Shown: positions 15,416 to 24,740, counted from the first letter of the stretch. The stretch: 64,000 bases of DNA from AP-15 sp963797115 (GCA_963797115.1 CAWCOH010000001.1:3224001-3288000), one strand, 5' to 3'. Translations and numbers: made by a program. Notes: generated by a model not told the origin, from the letters alone.

Positions 15416-16333
15416 TTACTCCATCGGCAATCCCGGATGCACGCCGCGGCTGTCGAGCGGGGTAAATTGCGGCGCCAGCGCCGGAATGGCGACCTCGCCG
15501 AGCATCTCCGGCGTCCACCCGCCCTGGCGATGCACCATGCGCACCGGCCGCATGTGCCCGTAGAGCGACAGCTCCCCGGCGCGTTGGTGGAACACCTGGC
15601 CGTTGACGTGGCTCGCCTGCTCGGAGGCGAGAAACACGCAAAGCGGAGCGATCGCATCGGCGCGGCTGCGGCGCAGCCGCTCCTCGCGCAGCGCCGCGGC
15701 CTGCGGGTCCTTTGGCGTCGGGACCGAGCGGGTCATCCGGGTATCTGCCGAGGGGCAGATCACGTTGACGGTGATCCCCCGCGATGCGTTTTCCATCGCG
15801 ACGATACGCGCCAGGGCGACGATGCCGAGCTTGGCCGCGCCGTAATTGCACTGTCCGACATTGCCGAGCAGGCCGGAGGTCGACGACACCATGATCATCC
15901 GGCCGTACTTCTGCTCGCGAAACAGGTTGACTGCTGCCCGATTGATGTTGAAGTGGCCGGTCAGGTGGACGTCGATGACCGTCTGCCAATCCTCCGGGAA
16001 CATGTTGTGGAACATCTTGTCGCGCAGGATGCCGGCGGCGTTGAATACGATGTGCAGACCGCCGAAGGTGTCGCGCGCTTGGCTCACCATCGCCAGGCAG
16101 TCGTCGAATTTGGCGACCGAGCCGTAATTCGCAGCCGCTTCGCCGCCCGCGGCCTTGATCTGGTCGACGGTCTCCTGCGCCGGCGTCAGGTCCGATCCCT
16201 CGCCGCTGCCGCTAGTGCCGGGATCGTTGACGACTACCTTGGCGCCGTGTGCGGCCATCAATTTGGCGATCTCGGCTCCGACCCCGCGCCCCGCTCCGGC
16301 GCAAAGTGCAACTCGTCCCTCGAGCATACCCAT
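15416..16333 (-). CDS. Short-chain dehydrogenase/reductase family oxidoreductase
   Basis: 305 residues, classical SDR. The cofactor loop is GAGRGVGAEIAK (TGxxxGxG variant) and KVVVNDPG follows the second strand. NAAG, SSTSG and YGAAK give the Asn-Ser-Tyr-Lys catalytic set. The unusual 30-residue insertion after KVVVNDPG (GTSGSGEGSDLTPAQETVDQI) is shared with the hydroxyacyl-CoA dehydrogenase domain of multifunctional MFE-2/Fox2-like proteins, so a 3-hydroxyacyl-CoA substrate is likely. The C-terminus extends about 50 residues past the usual SDR end. It is monocistronic here. Confidence 0.85.
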   Translation of the reverse strand: MGMLEGRVALCAGAGRGVGAEIAKLMAAHGAKVVVNDPGTSGSGEGSDLTPAQETVDQIKAAGGEAAANYGSVAKFDDCLAMVSQARDTFGGLHIVFNAAGILRDKMFHNMFPEDWQTVIDVHLTGHFNINRAAVNLFREQKYGRMIMVSSTSGLLGNVGQCNYGAAKLGIVALARIVAMENASRGITVNVICPSADTRMTRSVPTPKDPQAAALREERLRRSRADAIAPLCVFLASEQASHVNGQVFHQRAGELSLYGHMRPVRMVHRQGGWTPEMLGEVAIPALAPQFTPLDSRGVHPGLPME

Positions 16334-16541
16334 TCGTTCGATTCCCTTAGAATTTCAGCCAATTGGGCGGTTGTCGCGACCTGTGCGGCTTTTGTCAATC
16401 GGCGGTGTCTCACGGTTGCGCGGGCGGATTAACCGAGAGAGGCACCGCGCCAAGGACATTTTCGGCGAATGAATCGACGGGGTGGCCGAATTGCGGGATC
16501 GAGGATGATTAATCGACGGCCGTCTTCGGGCTCAGCGCTGT

Positions 16542-17732
16542 CTAATCAGCATGATCCTTTTCCTTTTCATCGCGATCTCTTTCCTTTCTGGGGACGGGTT
16601 GCCAGGCCGCATCGGCCGGAAACGGTCCAAAGGTATTTTCGGCTATAAACCGTGGGTTGCTGCCATCGGCATCCATCATCCACATTTCAGGGATCTGGAC
16701 GATACACGCATGAGGGTTCGGGCAAGGAGGGGACGGGATATCCACTATGTGTCGATTCGTGCTCACCAAGATCTTGTTTCCGTCCGGAGACCACCGCGGA
16801 TCGTCGTTGTTCGGGTAAGTTAGTTGAGTTTGAGGCGGGGGCTTGTCCGGAAAGGTCAGTTGCTTCCTGTGCTTGCCGTCTGCATCAATGATCCAGATCT
16901 GACCCCTAAAGCCTTCTCTCCCGCTCCAGAAGATAATCTTGTTGCTTATCGGGCTCCAAGCCGGCGACCCGGCGTCGATGACGGGTTGATCATGGATGAC
17001 GTCCCCATCGGCATCAAGGTTATGAAAACAGAGCGTGGGCCCCCGACATATGAAGCCGGTCGTGAGCTCATGCGTATCTTTACCCCCCACCGAGCCGGTG
17101 ACCCTGGTGACCCAGACAGAGTTATGCACCGCCGGTGGCGGACGGCTGGGAGCAGGTTCGGACCGAGTATAGGCGACGAATTTGCCGTCCGGTGACCATG
17201 TCGCGCCTATCTTCTGAAAACCAGGCGCATCGGTCAGCTGGCGCTGTTTGGTGCCATCCGGACGCATGGCCCAAATTTCTGCTGTCGTAGGGTCGGTTGC
17301 TGAGGGTGCCGTAAAAGCTATTTCCTTTCCGTCGGAAGACCACGCCGGCCAAACCCCCGGTGATAAGAATTTCGGGAGGAGGTCGTCGACACTCATTACC
17401 ATAATAGAGGTCAGTGTCGTTGCGGGGTCCTGGTTCGTATAGGCCAGCATTTTGCCTGTGGGAGACCAAGTGGGTAGGCCGTTATCTCCGTCGAAAGTGA
17501 TCTGAATCGGGTTCACGTTGGGCTCGATCGGCTTGTTCGGATCGACAAGGCAGATATTCTGATTGGGAGGGGGGGAATCAGGTTGAGTAGGCGCAACACG
17601 ACACGGATAGGCGATCAGCCCGTTGCCGGGAGGTCCCTTGCTTGCCGCATGAACGTCTGTCGACATCAGAAGAGATGCGATGACGCCCGATACACTTAGA
17701 ATCATTAAGTTAAGTGGTTTTGCAATGTGCAT
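16542..17732 (-). CDS. Secreted TolB-like beta-propeller (PD40 repeat) protein
   Basis: 396 residues from ATG 17732, preceded by GGGGAGCGG. It has a signal peptide (LMILSVSGVIASLLMSTDVHAA). The mature protein has at least five PD40/WD40-like strands: SPTGKMLAYTN, SSDGKEIAFT, SPDGKFVAYTR, SPISNKIIFWSG and SPDGNKILVST, which predicts a six-bladed TolB-type propeller. There is no TolB N-terminal domain and no Tol/Pal genes nearby, so it is probably a periplasmic or extracellular protein of unknown binding partner. The C-terminus is very charged (ERDRDEKEKDH). Codon use is less GC-rich than its neighbours, which could mean acquisition. Confidence 0.75.
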   Translation of the reverse strand: MHIAKPLNLMILSVSGVIASLLMSTDVHAASKGPPGNGLIAYPCRVAPTQPDSPPPNQNICLVDPNKPIEPNVNPIQITFDGDNGLPTWSPTGKMLAYTNQDPATTLTSIMVMSVDDLLPKFLSPGVWPAWSSDGKEIAFTAPSATDPTTAEIWAMRPDGTKQRQLTDAPGFQKIGATWSPDGKFVAYTRSEPAPSRPPPAVHNSVWVTRVTGSVGGKDTHELTTGFICRGPTLCFHNLDADGDVIHDQPVIDAGSPAWSPISNKIIFWSGREGFRGQIWIIDADGKHRKQLTFPDKPPPQTQLTYPNNDDPRWSPDGNKILVSTNRHIVDIPSPPCPNPHACIVQIPEMWMMDADGSNPRFIAENTFGPFPADAAWQPVPRKERDRDEKEKDHAD

Positions 17733-17923
17733 TTTCCGCTCCCCGTCAGGCCAAAGTGCACTCGATCCAAGTCCATTATCCATAAATGCGGGTCGGACTC
17801 GCGTTTTACGATTACAAGCTACGCTTCACTAAAGGACTAAGGGAAGCGAATTTTTTATGACGGAAGGCACTGGGTCCCGATGCTTCGAAATTGCTCCACC
17901 ACATTCCCCAGGAAATGAGGCTG

Positions 17924-19308
17924 TCACTCTCCGGTCGGCAGTACCTCCAAACTCTTGCGCGGCGCTGCGCTGCCGGCACAGAAATACAGCCGCAATGTCA
18001 GCATCACTGCCACCGCAGCTAATCCGGCTGCCAGGCCGGACCAGAGACCGATCGCGCCGTAGCCGAGCGGAAACGCGAGCAGCCAGCCGCCGGCAAAGCC
18101 GACGCCCCAATAACCGATGACCGCGAGCAGCAGCGGTATTGCGGTATCGCGGTAACCGCGCAGCGCGCCGGCGGCGATTGCCTGGACCCCGTCGAAGATC
18201 TGGAACAGCGCAGCAATCGCCAACAGCTGAAGGGCAATTTCTGCGAGACCGTGATTGGCCGGAGCGTCGATGTCGATATAGATACGGACGATGGCGCGTG
18301 GGGCAATGACTACGCCGAGCGCCATGACCGCCATATAAGCCACACCGAGCGCGATTGCGACAAAACCGGCCCGCCGCGCCGCCACTGGAGCGCCGGAACC
18401 TAGTGCCACCGCGACGCGGACGGTGGCCGCCTGGGCGATGCCGAGTGGCACCATGAAAATGACGCTGATGCAGTTCATGACCAGCTGGTGCGCGGCGAGC
18501 GCGTCGGCCCCCAGCAACCCCATCACGATTCCGGTCGTGGCGAACACGCCGATCTCGAGGCCCAATATGCCGCCGATCGGCAGGCCGAGACGGAGGATGC
18601 GTCCGATCTCATCCCAATGACGCGAAAACGGCCTCATCCGAAATTCGGCAAGGCTCGGCATTAGCTCGCTGTAGAGCATCAGACCGGCGAACATCAGCCA
18701 TTGGACAATCGCTGTCGCGCAGCCCGAACCGGCAATGCCGAGAGCCGGCGCCCCGAAGCGTCCGAAGATCAAGATCCAGTTCAGCCCCGCGTTCAGCGGA
18801 ATGCAGAGAATCAATGCAATCATTATGGTCCGGCTGTGCGAGGCTGCGACCAGGAAACTCCGCAATACGGCAAAGCCCAAGAAACCCGGCACCGCCCACG
18901 CGATCGCGCCCAGGAAGCGGCCGATCTCGGCGGCGAGGACCGCGTCGTAACCGAGAGCCGCGAGCAGCCGGGGAACCGCGATCAGCATCGCAATGAGCGG
19001 CACCGCCAGCAATCCCGCAAGAACGAGACCCTTGCCGGCGACCTGCCCCGCCCTCCGAGGGTCATTGGCGCCGATCGCATGGGCCGCAAGCGGTGCCACC
19101 GCGGTCAGCACGCCCGAGCACACCATGGCAATCGCGAAATAGAGACTTGCCCCGAGCCCTGCCGCGGCGAGTGCCGCACTGCCGAGACTGCCGACCATCA
19201 CCGTATTGGTGAAGCCCATCGCCATCTGCGCCAGATTGGCGGCGCGAGCGGGCCGGCAACCGCGACGGTCGCGCGCAATTCCGCGGCGATGGTCTGACGC
19301 GCAAACAT
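17924..19308 (-). CDS. MATE family efflux transporter, frameshifted near the N-terminus
   Basis: About 461 residues if one missing base is restored. The N-terminus MFARQTIAAELRATVAVAGPL is read from ATG 19308. The next block (AANLAQMAMGFTNTVMVGSLG) is in the frame that runs to 17924, so the frame changes at about 19243-19255, in a GCGGCGCGAGCGG stretch. The rest has the 12-helix MATE layout with two repeats (VMVGSLGSAALAAAGLG, and GIVMGLLGADALAAHQLVMNC in the second half). These Na+ or H+ antiporters export cationic drugs and toxic metabolites. If the shift is real the gene is inactive or starts at an internal Met. Confidence 0.8.
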
Positions 19309-19564
19309 CCGAGAAAACAGAATTATGTAGCAAACACACCGGACCGGCGTCCGCGCCGGTCCCGCTGCCCCTGTTCCTCCTGTTTTATCAGGTCGAGATC
19401 AGGCATCGCCAACTCCTATAATGACAATCCCGCACCCGTTCATGATGCCGATTTCCGCAAGGTTTATAGTATTATTATGGCAATTCAACGGTCATCAGTG
19501 CCGCAGAGAAACCGTTGTTTCCCCCACTAGGCTGACCCGAAATGAACCTCGTGATAGCAGAAGG

Positions 19565-19640
19565 TTATTCACCATTCCCGCGAAAGCAGGAATCCTGGGC
19601 AGGGCTTGTGCAGTTGTCCCCGGACCCCCGCTTTCGCGGC
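19565..19640. repeat. Family-B-like hairpin repeat in the MATE-deacetylase gap
   Basis: Contains ATTCCCGCGAAAGCAGGAATCC followed by GGACCCCCGCTTTCGCGG, the same two-hairpin style as the 83-bp family B element but degenerate. Confidence 0.6.
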
Positions 19641-19867
19641 TGTAATCCAATTGGTGACGACGAGTATGGTGGTGATTTCGACACCCACGGCCCGCGTCAT
19701 CCCGGCGCAGACCGGGACCCGTGGTTCCGCAAGTATCTGGTTTCGAGCGTTTTCTTCGACCGTGCCTCTTCGGGGAGCGCCCCGCTGGCTGGGAGATCGG
19801 TCCCGGCCTGCGCCGGGATGACGTGATTTGCAGCGAAGGTGCGATGAACACCAATTGGATTACAGCC
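19638..19867. repeat. Nested inverted repeat (MITE-like, about 230 bp)
   Basis: Outer arms are a perfect 19-bp inverted repeat (GGCTGTAATCCAATTGGTG at 19638-19656, its complement at 19849-19867). Inside lies a second inverted repeat with 22 of 23 matches (CGTCATCCCGGCGCAGACCGGGA at 19695-19717 against 19801-19823). No credible ORF is present. It looks like a non-autonomous element, or one repeat inserted in another. Confidence 0.7.
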
Positions 19868-19925
19868 TCTTTCGCGGGGGCGACGTGTAACACGTTGATA
19901 TATCCCTGCCATTCTGGGTCAGCCG

Positions 19926-20010
19926 TGTAGGATGGGTCGAGCGAATGCGAAACCCATCTCCTGCGGTCGTTGCGATGGGTTTCACGGACGCTCAACCCAT
20001 CCTTTGGGTT
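19926..20010. repeat. Hairpin repeat with GGATGGGT / ACCCATCC arms
   Basis: TAGGATGGGTCGAGCGAATGCGAAACCCATC is followed by GATGGGTTTCACGGACGCTCAACCCATCC, which forms a long imperfect hairpin. This is a third repeat type in the 19.3-20.1 kb gap. The rest of that gap (19309-20107) shows no gene. Confidence 0.6.
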
Positions 20011-20107
20011 GATTGCGTATGACCGCTAGATCCCCGCTTTCTCGGGGATGAAAAAAGTTGGGGCAGCGTGAGTACCGTAGTTCCCGTTTCGAAGGGCGAG
20101 AACCGCT

Positions 20108-21004
20108 TCAACCGGGATGGACGCGCCGCCAGTGCTCGGCGATCTCGCGGCCGCTGCAGATCCACACCCGATCGCGGGCGGTGACATGATCGAGGAACTT
20201 GACGAGGCCGGTGATCCGCCCGGGGCGGCCGGTCAGCCGGTCGTGCAACGCCAGCGACATCAGCTTGGGGTGGTCGGCGCCCTCCTCGTACATCACCTCG
20301 AAGCAGTCGATCATGTAACGTGCGAAGTCCTCGCCCGTCGAGAAACCAAGATTTTGGTCGAAGCGATTGTCATTGGTCTCGAAAGAATACGGGATGACCA
20401 GGTGACGCGCGCTGCCGACCGAAACCCAGTAGGGCAATTCGTCGTTCAGCGCGTCCCGATCATAGAGAAAGCCTCCGAACTCGACATGCAGGCGCCGTGT
20501 GTTGGCGCTCGGCCGGCCGGTCATCCAGCCGACCGGCCGCACCCCGGCGATGCGCTCGATCGTCTCGATGCCGAGCCGGACATGCTCGCGCTCGACCTCT
20601 TCCGGCATCGTCTGATAATCGAGCCAGCGATAGCCGTGGCTGACGATCTCGTGCCCGTCCTCGACAAAGGCGCGGGTGAGCTCGGGATTGCGCTCGGCCG
20701 CCTTGGCCACTGCCAGCAAGCAAACCTTCACTGCGAACCTGCGGAACAAGCGCAACAGCCGCCAGCCACCGACGCGCGAGCCATATTCGAAGACGGACTC
20801 GACCATCGGGCTGCGCAGCCCGGACAATGACGGAAACCCGATGTCGTTCAGCACGCCCTCGCTGACCCCGTCGCCGTCCAGCACCGAGCGCTCGCCGCCG
20901 CCCTCGAAATTGAGGTTGATATTGACGGCGATCCGCGCCCCGCCGGGCCATTGCGGATCGGCCGGGGTTGCGCCATAGCCGACATAGTCGCGATCATCAG
21001 TCAT
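20108..21004 (-). CDS. Polysaccharide deacetylase (NodB-homology) family protein, PuuE/allantoinase-like
   Basis: 298 residues from ATG 21004 (MTDDRDYVGYGATPADPQWPGGARIAVNI). The frame stays open to 21064, but conservation and a GAAGG sequence favour 21004. The conserved parts YGSRVGGWRLLRLF, EIVSHGYRWLDYQ, GWMTGRPSANTRRL and LHDRLTGRPGR match the PuuE-type cofactor-free allantoinases and related uncharacterised deacetylases. The NodB catalytic Asp block is not typical, as usual in this subgroup. No purine genes are adjacent, so the substrate is open. It faces away from the repeat-filled gap downstream. Confidence 0.82.
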   Translation of the reverse strand: MTDDRDYVGYGATPADPQWPGGARIAVNINLNFEGGGERSVLDGDGVSEGVLNDIGFPSLSGLRSPMVESVFEYGSRVGGWRLLRLFRRFAVKVCLLAVAKAAERNPELTRAFVEDGHEIVSHGYRWLDYQTMPEEVEREHVRLGIETIERIAGVRPVGWMTGRPSANTRRLHVEFGGFLYDRDALNDELPYWVSVGSARHLVIPYSFETNDNRFDQNLGFSTGEDFARYMIDCFEVMYEEGADHPKLMSLALHDRLTGRPGRITGLVKFLDHVTARDRVWICSGREIAEHWRRVHPG

Positions 21005-21403
21005 AGCTGCGCCTTCACTCACCTCTGGTAGTACTATTTCATCAACCGCGTCGCCCTTATGCACGCGGCGTCCGGTCTAGCGGAACCCTACAATTTTTCT
21101 TTACGCCGTACCGACTCGCCGCCTGATAATGCTGGATGGATTCAGGAATTTTTCTTGCTTCAGCGACGACGGCACCCGATCCGGTACGGATCCGCCCTTC
21201 TTTTCAAAGAGTGCTGTTCGCGCATAACCCGACTACAACAGCCACCGCTCGGCTCTACCTCCTATTTATGATAATCGCAATATATATATGATGGTCAATC
21301 GGCAATGCGCAAGGAGGGGCAGCGTGCGAGACCGGCGAAATGATCGAACAGCATGATCGACGGGCCAAAAGGTTTTTTTTCGGGCGATGGGACAACCAGG
21401 AGA

Positions 21404-21652
21404 ATGGTGGTGAGTGAGGAGAAGATCAGTATTGAATTCCTGGCCGCGCGGGTCGCTACGTTGACGGATCGGATCAACGATTTGGAGCTTGACGTCCGCG
21501 ATCTGAAAATCCGCTTCACGACTCTCGAGCAGCGGTTCGGCGCGCTCGAGCAGCGCTTTGGCATTCAGGAGGAGCGGATGAGCCGGATGTTGGCGATCCT
21601 GGTGCGGCTGGCGGAGCGCCAGGGATTGACCCCGGAGGGACGCCCGCAATGA
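21404..21652 (+). CDS. Small coiled-coil protein of unknown function
   Basis: 82 residues from ATG 21404; GTG 21410 is an alternative with better spacing from the AGGAG at 21398-21402. Almost the whole protein is a predicted coiled coil with heptad spacing: ARVATLTDRINDLELDVRDLKIRFTTLEQRFGALEQRFG, including a seven-residue direct repeat (LEQRFGA, LEQRFGI). No signal peptide or membrane segment was seen. The family is not recognised. Upstream, 21005-21403 shows no gene, only an A/T-rich stretch and a T8 run near 21373. Confidence 0.5.
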   Translation: MVVSEEKISIEFLAARVATLTDRINDLELDVRDLKIRFTTLEQRFGALEQRFGIQEERMSRMLAILVRLAERQGLTPEGRPQ

Positions 21653-21764
21653 GGGCGTGCACGGATTTCTCCGGAGCGCTGAGAGCGACCCGCGGCGGTA
21701 CGCTTGACACCACACGACACCGGCCGCAAAGGAGTGGTCGGGCAAGAGGTGCGGAGGCCCAGGC

Positions 21765-22712
21765 ATGGCGCAACAGCAAGGCCCGTCACCGGGCGCCGGG
21801 CTGCGCGAGCTGATCCAACGCAAGGATCGGGTGCTCGCCGTGCTGCACACGCCGAGTGCGGCGCTGGCGCGGATCATGGAGCTGGGCGGGTGCGAGGCCG
21901 GCTTTGTCGGCACCTCCGGTGTCGTCGGCGCCTATACCGGCCTCGCCGATGTCGGCACCGCGACAATGACCGAATGCGTGACGATCGCCGGCTGGATCGC
22001 CCAGAGCGTCAAATTCCCGGTGATCATGGACGGCGACACCGGTCATGGCGGGATCATGGCGGTGCGACGGATGGTGCGCGAATGCATCCGCGCCGGCATT
22101 GCCGGCGTGCGGATCGACGACCAGCCGATCGAAGGCAAGCGCAAGACCCAGAGTGCCGGGGTCGAGGTGGTGCCGATCGAGCAGGCGGTCGCCCGCTATC
22201 GCGCCGCCGTCGACATGAAGAACGAGCTCGACCCCGACTTTGTCGTGATGGCCCAATGCTATGCCCGCGATGCCGCGGGCGGCGGGCTGGTCGATTGTCT
22301 CAGGCGTTTGCGCGCCTATGAGAGCGAGGCCGGGGTCGACTGGGTGCAGTTCGAATCGCCCCACTCGGAGGACGAGATCCGGCGTGCCCGCGCCGTCGTC
22401 AAAGGCCCGTTCTCGTTTATGAAGGGACGGCTGCCGCGCTATCTCGGCCTCGACGAGCATCTCGCACTCGGCGTCACGATCGCCTGGTATCCGGGCTTCA
22501 CGCATCAGGTGATCTGGGCGGCATTGTGGGACTTCATGCAGCAGTTCCAGGCCAACGGCATCGCCGCATGGGAGGAATTCGAGCGGGTCCGCCAGGAGCG
22601 CCCCTATCCGCGCCCCGAGCCGGGACCGGATGAAGAGGGCCTGGAGAAACAGCGCCGGCTGGAGGAGCGCTACTTTTCCGCCGAGGCTCTGGCCAAATAT
22701 CGCGGCACTTGA
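21765..22712 (+). CDS. Isocitrate lyase/PEP mutase superfamily protein (oxaloacetate decarboxylase or carboxyphosphonoenolpyruvate mutase type)
   Basis: 315 residues with a TIM-barrel. FVGTSGVVGAYTGLADVGTATMTE, KFPVIMDGDTGHGG (the DxDTGxG metal-binding motif), RIDDQPIEGKR and GVDWVQFESPHSEDEIRRA match the family. The catalytic KKCGH loop of true isocitrate lyases is replaced by QSAGVEVVP, so it is not an isocitrate lyase. Family reactions cleave or form C-C or C-P bonds next to a carboxylate (oxaloacetate decarboxylase, 2-methylisocitrate lyase, PEP mutase). It is first in a same-strand run with an amidohydrolase, a flavin reductase and a Rieske dioxygenase. Confidence 0.82.
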   Translation: MAQQQGPSPGAGLRELIQRKDRVLAVLHTPSAALARIMELGGCEAGFVGTSGVVGAYTGLADVGTATMTECVTIAGWIAQSVKFPVIMDGDTGHGGIMAVRRMVRECIRAGIAGVRIDDQPIEGKRKTQSAGVEVVPIEQAVARYRAAVDMKNELDPDFVVMAQCYARDAAGGGLVDCLRRLRAYESEAGVDWVQFESPHSEDEIRRARAVVKGPFSFMKGRLPRYLGLDEHLALGVTIAWYPGFTHQVIWAALWDFMQQFQANGIAAWEEFERVRQERPYPRPEPGPDEEGLEKQRRLEERYFSAEALAKYRGT

Positions 22713-22750
22713 AGCCTCGCTCCACATGAAGTTCCGCGTAACAATGGGCA

Positions 22751-22832
22751 TCGTTGCCCACGCGAAAGCGGGGGTCCAGGGCCACTGCTGCTGCCTTGCC
22801 AACCTTGGGTTCCCGCTTGCGCGGGAATGACG
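22751..22832. repeat. Family B palindromic repeat between two catabolic genes
   Basis: CGCGAAAGCGGGGGTCCAGG near the left end and TTCCCGCTTGCGCGGGAATGACG at the right, the same layout as the 83-bp copies in imuB and at 24633. The open frame of the following amidohydrolase reads back into it, but the true start is at 22877. Confidence 0.75.
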
Positions 22833-22876
22833 ACCAAGCGGCAACTGGGTCGGGCTCTTACCGGGAAGGCATAGAG

Positions 22877-24028
22877 ATGGCGCGCGACAGCTTCAGGATT
22901 TTTGACTCCGACACGCATGTCGGACCGTCGATGAACATTCTCGACCAATACCTGGCAGGGGCCGAGAAGGCGCGGCTGGCCGATTGGGCGGAATGGCGGG
23001 ACGTCAACCCCCGCAGCGGCCGGATCACCTATAACAAGGGTGGGCGCAGCTACCAGCGCCGCCTCGGCAGCGCCGCCGCTGAGGCAGCACCGGCCCGCTA
23101 TATGGCCGCCTTCACCGGCGCCAATCGGGCGCGCCCATCGCCCCGGGTCGACGACGATCCGGCCGAGCGGATCGCCGACATGGATCGCGAAGGGGTCGAC
23201 GTGAACCTGACCCTCCCCTCCGGCTGGTTCGGCACTTGGACGGCAGGCGACGACGTCGCCCTCGAGATGGCGATGTACCGCGCCTATCACCGCTGGATGG
23301 CGGATTATTGCGGCGCCTTTCCCGAGCGGCTCGGCGGCATCATCTTGGTGTCGGCACGCGACGTGGCGGGAAGCCTCGCCGAGATCCGCCATTGGGCGGG
23401 CTCGCGCTGGGCCTGGGCGGTGATGGCCTATGCGCCGGCCGGCATGCCGCTCGATCATCCCTATCTCGAGCCGATCTGGGCGGCCGCCGCCGAGCACGAT
23501 TTCGCCGTGGTATTGCACACCTTCACGGTCATGCCGCCCTATGCGCCCGGCGGCGAGGACACCTGGGAGAACTTGTTTCTGCAGCGTTCGGCCGCACACC
23601 CCTGGTGCGGCATGCGCAACATGGCGGCATTGATCGGCAGCGGCGTGATGGACCGGTATCCGGGTTTGCGCATCGGCACGCTCGAGGCCGGGCATGGCTG
23701 GCTGCCGTTCTGGATGGCCCGCATCGACGAGCATGCCGAAACCGTCAAGGCCGCACTTCCCGAGTTGGAGCACAGGCCCAGCGAATATGTTTTGAGCGGC
23801 CGCTACTTCCAGAGCATCGAGATCCCGGAAGGCGAACGGCTGACCAACTCGGTCATCGATCTGCTGGGCGAGGAAGTGCTGATGTACGCGTCCGACTACC
23901 CGCATGGCGAGAGTTGGTTCCCCGAGTCGGCGACGACGGTGCTCGGCTGGAACATGCCGCCCGAGCGCAAGCGCAAGCTCTTCTGGGACAACGCCGTGCG
24001 GTTCTACGCGCGCTGCGGCTTGGCGTGA
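22877..24028 (+). CDS. Amidohydrolase family protein (amidohydrolase-2/ACMSD-like)
   Basis: 383 residues from ATG 22877 (MARDSFRIFDSDTHVGPS). The open frame starts further upstream but runs through a palindromic repeat, so the later start is chosen. Metal ligands are suggested by DSDTH at the N-terminus, a central LHTF, and YASDYPHGESW near the C-terminus (Asp). This matches amidohydrolase-2 enzymes, many of which decarboxylate or hydrolyse aromatic ring-cleavage or dihydroxybenzoate intermediates. DREGVDVNLTLPSGWFG is the usual family block. Its placement between an ICL-like enzyme and a Rieske dioxygenase supports aromatic catabolism. Confidence 0.85.
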   Translation: MARDSFRIFDSDTHVGPSMNILDQYLAGAEKARLADWAEWRDVNPRSGRITYNKGGRSYQRRLGSAAAEAAPARYMAAFTGANRARPSPRVDDDPAERIADMDREGVDVNLTLPSGWFGTWTAGDDVALEMAMYRAYHRWMADYCGAFPERLGGIILVSARDVAGSLAEIRHWAGSRWAWAVMAYAPAGMPLDHPYLEPIWAAAAEHDFAVVLHTFTVMPPYAPGGEDTWENLFLQRSAAHPWCGMRNMAALIGSGVMDRYPGLRIGTLEAGHGWLPFWMARIDEHAETVKAALPELEHRPSEYVLSGRYFQSIEIPEGERLTNSVIDLLGEEVLMYASDYPHGESWFPESATTVLGWNMPPERKRKLFWDNAVRFYARCGLA

Positions 24029-24081
24029 GACGGCCGGGTTTCTATGATCGGCCCGGGCCAACCGGAACAAGGAGGACGAAG

Positions 24082-24585
24082 ATGGACCAGGACGCCAAGA
24101 AGACGGCACTGAGGATGATCCCCTACGGGATCTATGTGCTGACCGCCGATGACGGCAAGGGCAATGTCGCCGCCGCGACCGTCAATTGGGTGACGCAGAC
24201 GGCCTTTGCCCCGCCGCTCGTCGTCGTCGGCGTCAAGACCGATTCCGGCGCCTACCAGGTCGTCAAGGATACCAAGACCTTTGCGTTGAACATGCTGGGC
24301 AAGGACGGCAAAGGCGCGGCATTCACCTTCTTCAAGCCGACCAAGCTTGAAGCCGGCAAGCTCTCCGGCCAGGCGGTCCACAAGGGAACGACAGGCGCGC
24401 CGATACTCGACGCCGCACCGGCCGCGGTCGAATGCCGGGTCACCAGCATCGTCGAGCAGGGCGACCACCATATCGTCGTCGGCGAGGTCGTCGATGCGCA
24501 TGTCGCAAAGCCGATCACCGGGCGCCCCGACGCTGCGATCCTCGAGATGAAGGAGCTTGGCGACAACGTCTTCTACGGCGGTTGA
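24082..24585 (+). CDS. Flavin reductase-like (split-barrel FMN-binding) protein
   Basis: 167 residues from ATG 24082, with AGGAGG 14 bases upstream. The family features are IPYGIYVLTADD, NVAAATVNWVTQTAFAPPLVVVGVK (flavin-binding block) and FALNMLGKD. Proteins of this type supply reduced FMN/FAD to monooxygenases or act as NAD(P)H:flavin reductases; they resemble the HpaC/rubredoxin-oxidoreductase group. It lies directly upstream of the Rieske dioxygenase genes and may supply electrons, though Rieske systems more often use a ferredoxin reductase. Confidence 0.82.
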   Translation: MDQDAKKTALRMIPYGIYVLTADDGKGNVAAATVNWVTQTAFAPPLVVVGVKTDSGAYQVVKDTKTFALNMLGKDGKGAAFTFFKPTKLEAGKLSGQAVHKGTTGAPILDAAPAAVECRVTSIVEQGDHHIVVGEVVDAHVAKPITGRPDAAILEMKELGDNVFYGG

Positions 24586-24632
24586 GGTAGCTTCGTGACC
24601 TCCCCGACCCATGACTGGCATTTGCCTGTTTC

Positions 24633-24715
24633 CGTCACCCCCGCAAAAGCGGGGGTCCAGGAGCCCGAGGCGATGTGCCGGCCGCCCCTAGATCCCCGCG
24701 TTCGCGGGGATGACG
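24633..24715. repeat. 83-bp family B palindromic repeat, intergenic copy
   Basis: Begins CGTCACCCCCGCAAAAGCGGGGGTCC and ends GATCCCCGCGTTCGCGGGGATGACG. It has the same length and ends as the copy inside imuB (8033-8115). It separates the flavin reductase from the dioxygenase alpha gene. Confidence 0.85.
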
Positions 24716-24740
24716 AATAAAGAGAGAAGCAGGATCGTCC

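Noticed and set aside
14769..15989. 406-codon minus-strand ORF overlapping the binding protein and SDR genes
   Set aside because: It crosses two supported genes in antisense and alternate frames with no recognisable domain.
20108..21004. Call as a true peptidoglycan or chitin deacetylase
   Set aside because: The canonical NodB metal-binding motifs are not clear; the PuuE-like subgroup fits better, so only the broad family is named.
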